From an uncultured Mucilaginibacter sp. (GTDB lineage Bacteria; Bacteroidota; Bacteroidia; Sphingobacteriales; Sphingobacteriaceae): a stretch of DNA of 64,000 nt. Under the pieces are notes generated by a model that had not been told where the DNA came from, ran no database searches, and was given only the letters and a program-made list of their open reading frames with translations. This document shows positions 44,470 through 53,501 of the stretch, piece after piece. The translations under genes were made by a program, and so were the position numbers. The stretch is taken from NCBI GenBank assembly GCA_903864275.1, contig CAIPFE010000008.1, positions 62,001-126,000 of the forward strand. Direction: 5' to 3'. The number at the start of each line of letters is the position of its first letter. The stretch's first letter is position 1.

Positions 44470-44847
44470 TTACTTCACCTGAACCGCGTATATCTTTAAG
44501 CCCAATATGCCGATCATTATCAACAGCATAAAAAATACTTCCGCCCACGAAATACGCTGATGAAAAAATACAAGTTCAGCAATTTTTATAAATATCAGTG
44601 TGATTGCAGTCCACACAGCGAAGGCGGTGGCGGTAGGTATGTGTTTAATTGCTGTCGAAAAAAGATAAATATTGGCGATGCCAAATAAAATATAGCCGAT
44701 CAACGGGAGCAGGAATGGTAAACCTCCGGGCCATTTGTAAAAGTTTACAAAGCTTATGGTTTTAAGATCGTTTAAATTCATAAACTTTAAACAAAACGTC
44801 CATGCCGTTTCGCAGGTTGCAGCTAATACTAAATATAACCAGGCCAA
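44470..44847 (-). CDS. SMR-family small multidrug transporter
   Basis: This 125-residue protein has four membrane spans and the SMR signature: WLYLVLAATCETAWTFCLKFM, where Glu13 is the proton- and substrate-binding residue (EmrE Glu14), and HIPTATAFAVWTAITLI, the GMR-like or SugE-like segment. It works as a dimer to export cations such as guanidinium or quaternary amines. It follows the sterol-desaturase-like gene by 15 bp, so both are at the end of the long sugar operon or form their own unit. Confidence 0.88.
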   Translation of the reverse strand: MAWLYLVLAATCETAWTFCLKFMNLNDLKTISFVNFYKWPGGLPFLLPLIGYILFGIANIYLFSTAIKHIPTATAFAVWTAITLIFIKIAELVFFHQRISWAEVFFMLLIMIGILGLKIYAVQVK

Positions 44848-44862
44848 TAGGTGTAAAATTAT

Positions 44863-45810
44863 TTATTGATTACAGGACATTAAATTTTCGTCAGCATCAA
44901 GCGGCGGCGGCATATTAACAACTTTTGCAGCCTGCCTTAACCCAAAAAGTATTTTTATACGGTTAACCAGTTTGGGCCTTAAATCATAATAATGCCTGAA
45001 CCAGTTATGTTTTAATAAACCTTTTTCGTCAAATCGTATTACTGAGAATGCATGCTGTAGAAAGTAATCTTTAGGATAATCATAATAAAGGCCCCAGTTT
45101 TCACGAAGTTCGCCGGGCTTATGGCCGGGATCATAAATAGTCCCGAACAGGTAATCCCATAGCGCAAATTTGGTTGAGAAATTGGCATGGAATACCTCCC
45201 GGTAATTGGCATGGTGCCATAAATGCAGTTCGGGCGAATTAAAAAAGAATTTAAGTTTGCCTAATTTAACGTTGATATTAGCGTGAATAAACATTCCCCA
45301 CATAGCATCAAGCATCGCCTTTATCGGTACTACCGCCGGATCGGCGCCGAGAATAACTATCGGCGCGAATTCAATGGTTTGGTTAATGATGATCTCCAAT
45401 ACATGCGATCTTGATCCCGCAAGGAAATCAACCTCTTTGCCGGAGTGATGTGCCTCATGAATGCGCCATAACAGTTTGCTGGCGTGCTGCAGGCGATGGA
45501 ACAGGTAGATATAAAGATCGTGTGTGACCACGAAAAACAAAACCTGTTCAGTTATTGACCAGCTTTTAAAAAATTGCAATCCCGACCAGTCAAAATGGAG
45601 CCGGACCGGGTTGATGATATAGTCGAATATTACAATTTTAAGCACGTAGCTTTGAATGATGGTGTACCAAACCAAATCTACCCAAAAACCCTCCCTGAAA
45701 AAGGGCAGGCCTTTGCGATAGGGTAAGATACGCTCCCAGGCAATGATGAAAATCACCCAGCAAATAAGGATGGTTGTTGTTGTTTGTAGCAGCGTCATTG
45801 TTTCTTCCAT
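44863..45810 (-). CDS. sterol desaturase/fatty acid hydroxylase family protein
   Basis: This 315-residue membrane protein has about four spans and the eight-His di-iron motif of the family: HDLYIYLFHRLQHAS, RIHEAHHSGKEVD and LHLWHHANYREVFHANFS. Members hydroxylate or desaturate lipids (sterols, fatty acids, carotenoids). I use the ATG at 45810; an in-frame TTG at 45825 lies inside the palindrome at 45812. That palindrome occupies the usual ribosome-binding region, which is odd for an efficiently translated gene. Substrate unknown. Confidence 0.85.
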   Translation of the reverse strand: MEETMTLLQTTTTILICWVIFIIAWERILPYRKGLPFFREGFWVDLVWYTIIQSYVLKIVIFDYIINPVRLHFDWSGLQFFKSWSITEQVLFFVVTHDLYIYLFHRLQHASKLLWRIHEAHHSGKEVDFLAGSRSHVLEIIINQTIEFAPIVILGADPAVVPIKAMLDAMWGMFIHANINVKLGKLKFFFNSPELHLWHHANYREVFHANFSTKFALWDYLFGTIYDPGHKPGELRENWGLYYDYPKDYFLQHAFSVIRFDEKGLLKHNWFRHYYDLRPKLVNRIKILFGLRQAAKVVNMPPPLDADENLMSCNQ

Positions 45811-45811
45811 A

Positions 45812-45838
45812 TTGTAGAGACGCAATACTTTGCGTCTC
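45812..45838. repeat. GAGACGCAA palindromic repeat
   Basis: TTGTAGAGACGCAA and TTGCGTCTC form an inverted repeat with a TACT-like centre. The left arm is the exact reverse complement of 13449-13462. It lies between the end of the HAD-NeuB gene and the desaturase start. Confidence 0.7.
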
Positions 45839-45846
45839 CGCCCTGT

Positions 45847-47334
45847 TTAAACTAACGACTTATCCCGGTATTCTTCACCCATATTCACCCTCAGGCGTTT
45901 CATTGGGCCAAGCTCCGATTCGTAAACTTTTTTGATCCCATCGCCAACGGCGGCTTCCACATCATGGATATCGCGAACCATGCGCTGAAAGCCTTGCGGT
46001 TCAACCGACGCGGCATGGTCAGATCCCCACATGGCACGGTCGAGGGTAAAATGGCGCTCTACAAAAGCGGCGCCCATGGATACGGCTGCAACGGTGGTAG
46101 CCAGCCCGGTTTCATGGCCCGAATAGCCGATCGGGACACCCGGGTATTTGGCTGCCAGTGTCTGGATCATTTTCAGGTTTAGTTCTTCAGGTTTGCATGG
46201 ATAGGCCGAAGTAGAATGGGCAATAAACAAAGGATATTGCTCATCGAACGACCAAACCAGGTTTACTGCATCCTCAATCTCTTTGATAGTTGACATACCG
46301 GTTGACAGCATTAACGGCTTACCGGTTAACAATATCCGTTTAATCAACTGAAAATCAGTTAGCGAAGCGGACGCTAATTTGTATATAGGCGTATCAAATT
46401 GCTCCATAAAGTCTACTGCTTCCGCATCCCAGGTGGATACGAACCAGTCGATACCCAGCTTTTTACAATATTGATCGATAGTAGCATATTCAACAATGCC
46501 AAATTCGGTTTTGCGTTTATAGTCAATATACGTAATTCGCCCCCATGGGGTATCACGCATAATATTCCATTGATCTTTTGGCACACAAATTTCAGGTGTC
46601 CTTTTCTGGAATTTAACAGCAGACGCCTTAGCAGTGACCGCTTCGTCAATGAGTTGCTTGGCAATCTCAAGAGATCCATTATGGTTTATGCCGATTTCGG
46701 CAATAATATAGCAGGGTTCACCAGGGCCGATTTTATTGCCGCTGTTTAAGGTGATGGTTTTATGAGCCGGCCGCACAGATATTGCCTCTCGTTTTGACGA
46801 AACCATTAATTCAATCGTTTCACCGGTATCGAGCTTTGTTTCCTGTTTCGATGCAATGATCTGCTCCGCAAATTCCCTGAAACAGCCCTCGCCGCCTTTA
46901 GCTTCACAAATTATATCTGCTACCTCTTTTACAAAAGATATGGCGTCTGCGGGGCAGGCCCCGAACCCGGCAAGTTTCATCACCTCCAGGTCGTTGGTGT
47001 CGTCGCCGATATAGGCTACCTCTTCGGGCCGTAAATCTAACCTCATTAATATTTCTTTAAATACTTCCGGTTTATCTTTAACGCCCAGGTGCAGTTCGGT
47101 GATCTTTAATTTCTCTGCCCTTTTGATCAATGATGGCGATAGCTCACCGGTGATGATGCCTGTTGTAACGCCGGCAAAATTTCGCAGGCGTTCAACGCCC
47201 ATACCGTCCCGTATGTCGAACTTTTTAAATTCTTCTCCGGCTTCACCATAGTAAACGCCGCCATCTGTTAGCACGCCATCACAATCTGTGAGGAGTAGCT
47301 TGATCCGTGAAAGTTTTTCGTTTAACATATTCAT
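45847..47334 (-). CDS. HAD phosphatase fused to NeuB-type synthase
   Basis: This 495-residue bifunctional protein has an N-terminal KdsC/HAD C0-type phosphatase (about 8-170): LLTDCDGVLTDGG with Asp17 and Asp19, IITGE, KDKPEVFKEIL and GDDTNDLEV. A C-terminal NeuB-like barrel (about 190-480) has AEIGINHNG, KASAVKFQKR, STGMSTIKEIEDAV, IGYSGHETG and the VERHFTLDRAMWGSDHAASVEP ending of the family. It would join PEP to an aldose and remove the phosphate of the product, so both steps of KDN/Neu5Ac-type synthesis reside in one chain. The usual C-terminal SAF (antifreeze-like) domain is missing; the protein ends about 13 residues after the barrel. Confidence 0.9.
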   Translation of the reverse strand: MNMLNEKLSRIKLLLTDCDGVLTDGGVYYGEAGEEFKKFDIRDGMGVERLRNFAGVTTGIITGELSPSLIKRAEKLKITELHLGVKDKPEVFKEILMRLDLRPEEVAYIGDDTNDLEVMKLAGFGACPADAISFVKEVADIICEAKGGEGCFREFAEQIIASKQETKLDTGETIELMVSSKREAISVRPAHKTITLNSGNKIGPGEPCYIIAEIGINHNGSLEIAKQLIDEAVTAKASAVKFQKRTPEICVPKDQWNIMRDTPWGRITYIDYKRKTEFGIVEYATIDQYCKKLGIDWFVSTWDAEAVDFMEQFDTPIYKLASASLTDFQLIKRILLTGKPLMLSTGMSTIKEIEDAVNLVWSFDEQYPLFIAHSTSAYPCKPEELNLKMIQTLAAKYPGVPIGYSGHETGLATTVAAVSMGAAFVERHFTLDRAMWGSDHAASVEPQGFQRMVRDIHDVEAAVGDGIKKVYESELGPMKRLRVNMGEEYRDKSLV

Positions 47335-47352
47335 CTTGTTTTTATTTCGGTT

Positions 47353-48162
47353 TTAAATTGCTGTCCATCCGCCGTCAACCACAAGGTTGGCGCCGGTCAT
47401 ATAAGCCGATGCTTCACTGGCTAAAAAAACCAAAGCCCCCTGGTAATCAGTTGGCCGGGCCATTCGCCCTAGTAAAGTTTTGGCTGAATAATTTTGGATG
47501 AAAAATTCGTTTTGCGCATTTTCAACGCCGCCCGGCGAAAGGGTATTAACGCGTACCCCTTTGTGCCCCCAATAGGCTGCTAAGAACCGGGTGAAATTCA
47601 CCACCGCGCCCTTGGTTACCGGGTATACCGGCGATTTATAAAAAGTTTGCTCACCGCGCTCATCGCGGTATATGGATTGATCAGGGCCTACTATGCCGTA
47701 AGTTGAAGCAATGTTAATGATGCTGCCGCTGCCCTGTTCGGCCATTACCGACCCAAAAACCTGTGAAGCCAGGAACACCCCGGTAATATTTACATCCAAC
47801 GACTTTTTAAAAGCATCAAGCGGGTAGTTTTCAAATGCGGATAGTTCTTTGGCCAGGCCCGGATTCTCGAACATATCGTTGATTGCGGCATTGTTCACCA
47901 GGATATCAATGGTCCCATACCGCGTTAATATTTTATCACGCGCTATTTTTAATGACCTGTCGCTGGTTACATCCACTTTCAGCCCACCATGAAATTCACC
48001 AAGGCTTTCAGCAAAACGTTCTGCTCCGCCCTCATCCAGGTCGGCCACAACTACGTTTGCACCGGCTTCCGCCAACGCTTCGCAGTGTTTTTTACCCAGC
48101 AAGCCCAGGGCCCCGGTAACTATTGCGGTTTTATTTTTTAATGAAAACATGGATTTAATCAT
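47353..48162 (-). CDS. SDR-family oxidoreductase
   Basis: This 269-residue enzyme has the SDR signature: TGALGLLG (NAD(P) loop, about 16-23), VNNAA (89-93), catalytic Ser153 and Y180-P-V-T-K184. A Met at residue 5 could be the true start. It probably oxidises or reduces a sugar in the nonulosonate-like pathway. It is in the operon between the HAD-NeuB gene (18 bp) and the aminotransferase gene (73 bp, with an intergenic repeat). Confidence 0.88.
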   Translation of the reverse strand: MIKSMFSLKNKTAIVTGALGLLGKKHCEALAEAGANVVVADLDEGGAERFAESLGEFHGGLKVDVTSDRSLKIARDKILTRYGTIDILVNNAAINDMFENPGLAKELSAFENYPLDAFKKSLDVNITGVFLASQVFGSVMAEQGSGSIINIASTYGIVGPDQSIYRDERGEQTFYKSPVYPVTKGAVVNFTRFLAAYWGHKGVRVNTLSPGGVENAQNEFFIQNYSAKTLLGRMARPTDYQGALVFLASEASAYMTGANLVVDGGWTAI

Positions 48163-48171
48163 TGGTTATTG

Positions 48172-48237
48172 CCTCACCCTGCCCTCTCCAAAGGAGGGGG
48201 TTCCAACCCTTACAACCTTTATAACCCTTACAACTTT
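48172..48237. repeat. CCCTCTCC-AAAGGAGGGG palindrome and CCCTTACAAC repeats
   Basis: CCCTCTCC and GGAGGGG form a hairpin, followed by two CCCTTACAAC units that run into the stop codon of the aminotransferase gene. It is the only large gap in an otherwise tight operon. Confidence 0.6.
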
Positions 48238-49573
48238 ATACTACCTTAGGTTTAATATTATAATTACTCACTTTACGGAAAACAGCTTCCAGCACTTCGC
48301 CTTTTAAATATTGCTTGATGTTGCCGCTTAGTATAGCTTCTTTCATTATTGGCATTACATCGCGGTAAGCCGAAAGTGTATAATCGATATCCTCATCACT
48401 GTGGCTATAGCACATGTTATGGAAGCCTGCCCAAAGCACACCACGTTTTATCATTTCCTGCTGCATAAGGGTTTTTACTTCGAGCCCGTTGCCTGCTTCG
48501 GGTGTAAATGCTACCATCGAACGGCAGTTGAAACCGATGCACCGGGTGTAAATATCCATGCCGGTTTCAATTGTGATAAGGTTATATCCATCTTTCATCA
48601 AGGCGCCTTTTTCATCAAGATATTTAGGCACATTTTTATCGCGCAGTTCTTTTATGGTAGCTATACAGGCCGCCAGAGATAGTGCCTCGCCGCCAAAAGT
48701 GGTATAGCTGAAAACTTCTTTATTAAACAGTTCCATAACATCGCCACGGCCAGTGAGGAGCGCTATCGGCATACCATTCGCGCAAGCTTTTGAGTAAACG
48801 GCCAGGTCTGGTTTCACATCAAAATATTCCTGCGCACCGCCTATCGAAATTCGGAAACCTGTCCACATTTCATCAAAAATTAATAAGGTGCCATTGGCTT
48901 TGCACACTTCGGCCAGCTCGTTTAAGAAACCTGGCTTAGGGGCTTCGAAAATAAAAGGCTCAAGGATCAGGGCGGCAACTGTATCATCAAGCGCCGCTTT
49001 TATTGCTTCAATATCGTTATACTCAAAAGTATAGGTCATATGCTGGATGGCTTCCGGGATGCCGGCATTGCGGCTGGTGATGCCGATATACCAGTCGTGC
49101 CAGCCATGATAGCCGCAGCAAAACACTTTTTCCCTGCCGGTAAAAGCGCGGGCAACACGAATGGCTGCAGAGCAAACATCAGCGCCGGTTTTTGCGATCT
49201 TTACCGCTTCAGCATTGGGTATCACCTCTTGTATCAATTCAGAAAGTTCGACCTCTAAAGGATGCATCAGCGAAAACGTGATACCATCTTGCAACTGTTT
49301 TTTTATAGCTTCATCAACAGCAGGATAAGCGTAGCCTAATGAAATGGGGCCAATGGCAGAATTAAAATCAATGTATTCGTTGCCATCAACATCCCAAACA
49401 TGCGAACCTGAGCCCCGCTGCAAATATTTTGGAGCGACGCCGTTGGTGAATTGCCCCGGCCCTTTGGCCAGCGTTTGGGTAACAGGTTTTTGAACCTTTA
49501 ATGCCCGTTCATATAAGGCATTTGATTTGCTGATGTCAGGGTAATCCGGGTTAAATTTTATTGTATTTGGCAT
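48236..49573 (-). CDS. class III PLP-dependent aminotransferase
   Basis: This 445-residue enzyme is of the glutamate-1-semialdehyde-aminomutase-like branch. PLP residues visible are the Gly-rich TGADVCSAAIRVARAFTG (129-146), Asp234 in LIFDEMWTGFR, and Lys262 in VYSKACANGMP. It transfers an amino group to an aldehyde or ketone carbon of a sugar. In this operon its substrate may be an aldose or dialdose made by the upstream transketolase. HemL itself is less likely as the gene lies amid sugar genes (inference). Confidence 0.9.
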   Translation of the reverse strand: MPNTIKFNPDYPDISKSNALYERALKVQKPVTQTLAKGPGQFTNGVAPKYLQRGSGSHVWDVDGNEYIDFNSAIGPISLGYAYPAVDEAIKKQLQDGITFSLMHPLEVELSELIQEVIPNAEAVKIAKTGADVCSAAIRVARAFTGREKVFCCGYHGWHDWYIGITSRNAGIPEAIQHMTYTFEYNDIEAIKAALDDTVAALILEPFIFEAPKPGFLNELAEVCKANGTLLIFDEMWTGFRISIGGAQEYFDVKPDLAVYSKACANGMPIALLTGRGDVMELFNKEVFSYTTFGGEALSLAACIATIKELRDKNVPKYLDEKGALMKDGYNLITIETGMDIYTRCIGFNCRSMVAFTPEAGNGLEVKTLMQQEMIKRGVLWAGFHNMCYSHSDEDIDYTLSAYRDVMPIMKEAILSGNIKQYLKGEVLEAVFRKVSNYNIKPKVV

Positions 49574-49593
49574 AGTATCAGTATTCTTTTTTT

Positions 49594-50532
49594 TTATTCG
49601 GAAAATTGGGCCAGTGAAATTCCGGGCTGTACAAAGCGGGTGCTGTACCCTAATATTTTTTCGGCTATTTGTTTACCGGTAAAGCCTTCGTACTCCAGTA
49701 CATTTGGTAATAATGATGGCTTAAACCATTTCTCGTTTAAGGCAAATGGCAATACATTGGCGGTAACATTATGCCTTAACAACACCTCGGCAACAATGCT
49801 GTATAATCCCCCGGTAAGGAAATGGTCTTCGAGCGTTACCGTTATGCTGCTGCCTTGGGTAGCCTGTAAAATGGCATGCTCATCTACCGGTTTCAGGGTG
49901 CGCAGGTTTACGAGACCGACGGATAAGCCCTCGTTTTTTAGTATATCGGCGGCAACCAGCGCCTGGTCAAACAGCAGGCCGTAGGTCAAAATGGTAACAT
50001 CTTCCCCTTCAGAAATAACCTCGGCTTTACCCCACTTAAATGGCGTGTGCTGGTGATCGGTTTTGCGTGTGTTGATGCGGACGTAGGATGGATTGGGGCA
50101 CGCCCATATCTGCGGCAGCATTTCAACAAGGTCCTGCTCGTCCGCAGGGGCGAAAACCGTCATGTTCGGGATACCGCGCATCAGGGATATGTCTTCCACC
50201 GCCTGGTGTGTAGGGCCGTTTCCATCGGACAAAAAGCCAGGTATAAAGCTGCTTAATTTAAGCGGCAGGTTGGGAATGCCGGCATCCGTACGCACAAACT
50301 CAAAAGCGCGCATGGTTAAAAATGAGGCTAAAGCATGTACTACCGGTATGCGGCCACGCAGGGCAAGGCCTGCAGCAGCGCCGATCATGGTTTGCTCGGT
50401 TATGCCAGTATCAATAAAACGGTTCCATAATTTGCCCGGGATATTCCGTACCAGGGCGCGATTCTCCGCCGTCATCACGATAAATCGTTCGTCGGCTAAA
50501 GCGGTTTCGGTAAGTAATTCTTCGTATGTCAT
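49594..50532 (-). CDS. transketolase, C-terminal (Pyr) subunit
   Basis: This 312-residue protein is the pyrimidine-binding and C-terminal part of a split transketolase. It carries the activating Glu in DTGITEQTMIGAAAGLALRG (about 42-61), HALASFLTMRAFEFVR and GPTHQAVEDISLMRGIPNMTVFAPAD. It works with the ThDP-binding partner encoded just upstream, with only one base between the TGA and ATG. Split transketolases act on ketose donors and aldose acceptors; the acceptor here may be a pathway intermediate. Confidence 0.9.
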   Translation of the reverse strand: MTYEELLTETALADERFIVMTAENRALVRNIPGKLWNRFIDTGITEQTMIGAAAGLALRGRIPVVHALASFLTMRAFEFVRTDAGIPNLPLKLSSFIPGFLSDGNGPTHQAVEDISLMRGIPNMTVFAPADEQDLVEMLPQIWACPNPSYVRINTRKTDHQHTPFKWGKAEVISEGEDVTILTYGLLFDQALVAADILKNEGLSVGLVNLRTLKPVDEHAILQATQGSSITVTLEDHFLTGGLYSIVAEVLLRHNVTANVLPFALNEKWFKPSLLPNVLEYEGFTGKQIAEKILGYSTRFVQPGISLAQFSE

Positions 50533-50533
50533 A

Positions 50534-51397
50534 TCATCTGACCACTAAAGTTTCTGATGTCAATTGTGTTAAATCCTCGCCGTGCAGTTCATGCAGCAGG
50601 CCTTCAACTTCGGTCGCATTAAAATTGCAAAACCACCTGTCGGCGCGGCGCTCTATGCTTGGCAAACCTTTGCCTCGTACGGTATCAGCAATTACCACGT
50701 TAACCTTGCCGGGCTGGAATGGATAAGCCAAAAATGCCTCGTCTAAAGCTTCAAAGCTGTGCCCGTCGATCCGTTTTACAGCAGCGCCAAATGCGGTGAA
50801 TTTATCATGCAACGGCTCCAGCGGGATCAGATCTTCCGTTGCCATATTTGCCTGGAACTGGTTGCGGTCTATCACAAAGACCAGGTTGTCTAATTTATAG
50901 GCATTGGCTACCAGCACGGCTTCCCAACAGGTGCCCTCGTTCAATTCGCCATCGCCCATAATACAAACCACTTTGTTTGTGCCGCCTTTTATTTTGATAT
51001 CCATGGCTACGCCGATTGCAACAGAAGGCAAATGCCCAAGCGAGCCTGAATGAAATTCGATGCCGGGGATATGCGTATTGGGGTGCCAGTAAATATGGTC
51101 GCCTGTGGAAAGGTGATTTTTTAAACGGTCTTTTTCCAGCAAACCCAGTTCCGCAAATGTGCCGTACAGCGCGGGTACGTCGTGCCCTTTTGAAAGGAAC
51201 AGGTAATCGCGGTCGGGATCGTCAAGGTTGTTTTTGTTAATGTTTAAAAAATGAGAATACAGGTAAACAATAAGATCGGCGGCAGAGAGGGATGCACCAA
51301 CAAAACAGCCGCCATCGGTCGACATTTTTATGATATGTTCCCGCACTCTTAAAGCAGTTGTTTCGAGCTTATTTACATTTATCGATATAGTTTGCAT
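50534..51397 (-). CDS. transketolase, N-terminal (PP) subunit
   Basis: This 287-residue subunit binds thiamine diphosphate: FLSKGHDVPALYGTFAELGLL (about 67-87), HSGSLGHLPSVAIGVAMDIK and the GDG motif GDGELNEGTCWEAVLVANAYKLDNLVFVIDRN with Asn at the end of the motif. The start overlaps the stop of the cytidylyltransferase gene in a TAATG, so the two are translationally coupled. It is a separate gene from the core metabolic transketolase expected elsewhere in the genome. Confidence 0.9.
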   Translation of the reverse strand: MQTISINVNKLETTALRVREHIIKMSTDGGCFVGASLSAADLIVYLYSHFLNINKNNLDDPDRDYLFLSKGHDVPALYGTFAELGLLEKDRLKNHLSTGDHIYWHPNTHIPGIEFHSGSLGHLPSVAIGVAMDIKIKGGTNKVVCIMGDGELNEGTCWEAVLVANAYKLDNLVFVIDRNQFQANMATEDLIPLEPLHDKFTAFGAAVKRIDGHSFEALDEAFLAYPFQPGKVNVVIADTVRGKGLPSIERRADRWFCNFNATEVEGLLHELHGEDLTQLTSETLVVR

Positions 51398-52218
51398 TAA
51401 ATATAGTTTTTATCTATAACTAACTTTGTTTGTCGTGGCGAAATGGTTTTCAATTCATCCAAATGGTTCCGGTACCAGTTTACGCCGGCGTATTGTGTAT
51501 TAATATTGTAGATTTCGGGCTTTTCTTCAAGCAGGTTCAAAATGTCCTCACAGAAGAAACCGGGCTTTTTGGGATATAACTCTTCATATACCCGTTTTAT
51601 AAATTGGTAGTCGGCTTCATAATCAATAGTAAAGCGATGCGACATCGAATAATCTAAACCCGTATCCCAAATCACATTGCCTATGTTGAATTCTTTAGGG
51701 GTCTCCCAGATGTAAGGTGTGGTATGCTCCAGCTCCAAAGGCCTTTTGGCTTCTCTCCATGTTCTTTCCAGGCAATCCATCGTCATTATTTCTACATCAT
51801 TGCCGTCGGGAAAAGTAGCCGGGTGCAGGTTGCTCACATAATCGTATTCGCCGGGGTTTGCAAAATAAAAGTCAAGCGCCTGGTCAATTATTACCGGATC
51901 AATAAGCGGGCAATCAGAAGGGATCTTCAATACAATACGGGCGCCCAGGTGTTTGGCTGCCCGATAATGACGGTCGAGTAAATTATTCATGCTCCCACGG
52001 TAGCAGGCTACACCCATCAACCCGGCTTCCCGCGCAATCACATCATCCGATGAATCTTCCGATGTGGCTATGACTACCTGCGCATAGTGGCTGATTATCC
52101 CGAGGCGCTCAATCATCCGGTATAAAAGGCTTTTACCTAAAATGGGCAGCAAAACCTTACCGGGCAGCCGGCTCGACGACATCCTGGCTTGTACAACTAT
52201 TACTATTTTCGTTGCCAT
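51397..52218 (-). CDS. SpsF/NeuA-like cytidylyltransferase
   Basis: This 273-residue enzyme has the CTP_transf_3 (SpsF) pattern: VVQARMSSSRLPGKVLLP with the Gly-rich nucleotide loop, IATSEDSSDDVIA, RGSMNNLLDRHYRAA and PSDCPLIDP. It would activate the sugar acid with CMP. I used the ATG at 52218 because the 36 upstream codons do not match the family start. It ends in a TAATG overlap with the transketolase gene. Confidence 0.9.
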   Translation of the reverse strand: MATKIVIVVQARMSSSRLPGKVLLPILGKSLLYRMIERLGIISHYAQVVIATSEDSSDDVIAREAGLMGVACYRGSMNNLLDRHYRAAKHLGARIVLKIPSDCPLIDPVIIDQALDFYFANPGEYDYVSNLHPATFPDGNDVEIMTMDCLERTWREAKRPLELEHTTPYIWETPKEFNIGNVIWDTGLDYSMSHRFTIDYEADYQFIKRVYEELYPKKPGFFCEDILNLLEEKPEIYNINTQYAGVNWYRNHLDELKTISPRQTKLVIDKNYI

Positions 52219-52243
52219 AGCTATGCTTTCTACTTTCACCAAA

Positions 52244-53293
52244 TCAGGCACATTGCATTTCCAAAAATGTAACCGGCTCCTTCGGTAGCTTGAACCCGGG
52301 TAAAAAGTCTTCTTTTTTCCCCTCAAATTCCATGTAGCTGCTGCAAACCACCGCGATGTTTTTTGCAGAAACGCCGCCGTTTTGCACGGGCGCCAGCCGT
52401 TTTAATTCTTCCACATCGAAATACGAATGCACTTTTTTTCCGAGGGCAATACCTGTATATACTACTGTCGAATATTGGGTAACCAATTCGCAGCAATTGG
52501 CTATCATGTGGCTGGTATTCCCGGTATGGTATATCATTGTCTCCGCGGGGGCATATTTGCGGATCTCCGCGTAAGCCCTGCTCAACTTTTCGTTCGGATG
52601 AAGTTTAAATAACAGCGGCCTTCCTGCGGCTATTTTTACCGCTTGTTTTATAAATGCCGGCCTGTTTTCGAATTTGTAGGTTTCGCGTATATCCGACGTA
52701 GCCGCCATCACGTAATTGTGATGGGGAAAATCATTATCGATAAACTGCAGGTGGTTATCATAATTGGGGATACCGGTCACTATCAGCTTTTTTTCATCTG
52801 TACCTTGTTTGGCAAAATACTTTTTATAGCCTTCGGATGCTGCACAATAAATATCGCACACATTGTTAGAGCCATTTAGCGAAGTGTCGCCGGTAAAATA
52901 TGGGGCCACGCCAAGAGCTTTTATAAAGCCGGTTAAAGCTGTACGCCTGTCGATCATCCCTTCCTGTACCCAAACGGTTTTAGTTTGCCTGAACCTTTCG
53001 GCTACTATCATATCGGTACAGTTTACCACCAGGTCGTAATTATGTAATGAGCCTCCATAGTCGATTTGCAGGTTATGCTGCTTAAGGTAATTTTCAGACC
53101 TGGATTTAAACTGGCCTGCCAGTACCGTCCCATCAGCCAATGGCGTATATTTCACCATAGCTTTAAGAAACGCTGTGTCGGGAAACAATTGGCTGAACCA
53201 GCAGTCGTAGTCATCGTCCAGGTATCTTGATATCTGGTGCATTTGCGAGGTTTGATTGATGGAGCCGGTAATAAATAGTATCTTTCTCCTCAT
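52244..53293 (-). CDS. GT-B-fold glycosyltransferase or epimerase-like protein
   Basis: This 349-residue protein has a two-Rossmann layout. The first half has RKILFITGSINQTSQMHQISRYL and LVVNCTDMIVAERF; the second half has LIVTGIPNYDNHLQF, a KLHPNEKLSRAY motif and MIANCCELVTQYSTVVYTGIALGKKVH. These recall GT-B polysaccharide glycosyltransferases and UDP-GlcNAc 2-epimerase-type proteins, but I cannot name the family. It is the first gene of the operon, and could transfer the CMP-activated sugar or provide the hexose precursor. Confidence 0.7.
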   Translation of the reverse strand: MRRKILFITGSINQTSQMHQISRYLDDDYDCWFSQLFPDTAFLKAMVKYTPLADGTVLAGQFKSRSENYLKQHNLQIDYGGSLHNYDLVVNCTDMIVAERFRQTKTVWVQEGMIDRRTALTGFIKALGVAPYFTGDTSLNGSNNVCDIYCAASEGYKKYFAKQGTDEKKLIVTGIPNYDNHLQFIDNDFPHHNYVMAATSDIRETYKFENRPAFIKQAVKIAAGRPLLFKLHPNEKLSRAYAEIRKYAPAETMIYHTGNTSHMIANCCELVTQYSTVVYTGIALGKKVHSYFDVEELKRLAPVQNGGVSAKNIAVVCSSYMEFEGKKEDFLPGFKLPKEPVTFLEMQCA

Positions 53294-53501
53294 TGCGATG
53301 GTCTAAATAAAATTAAAACTACTCAATAGGTTTTGGCTTTTATGGCTTAGGAAAAACGATAATATTTAGTTAATTTTCATTTAATATGATTGAGCGAAAA
53401 TTGGCTTAAAAGGCAAAGTTCGTTGGCAAAGGGTTAATAATTTCTAAATAAAAAATTTAAACTAATTCAATATCTAAATCAAAAAAGTATTTTTATAGCT
53501 T

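Noticed and set aside
44863..53293. Standard sialic, legionaminic or pseudaminic acid locus
   Set aside because: No UDP-GlcNAc dehydratase or epimerase, NeuC, or PseB/C-type gene is seen; the transketolase and class III aminotransferase do not belong to those routes.
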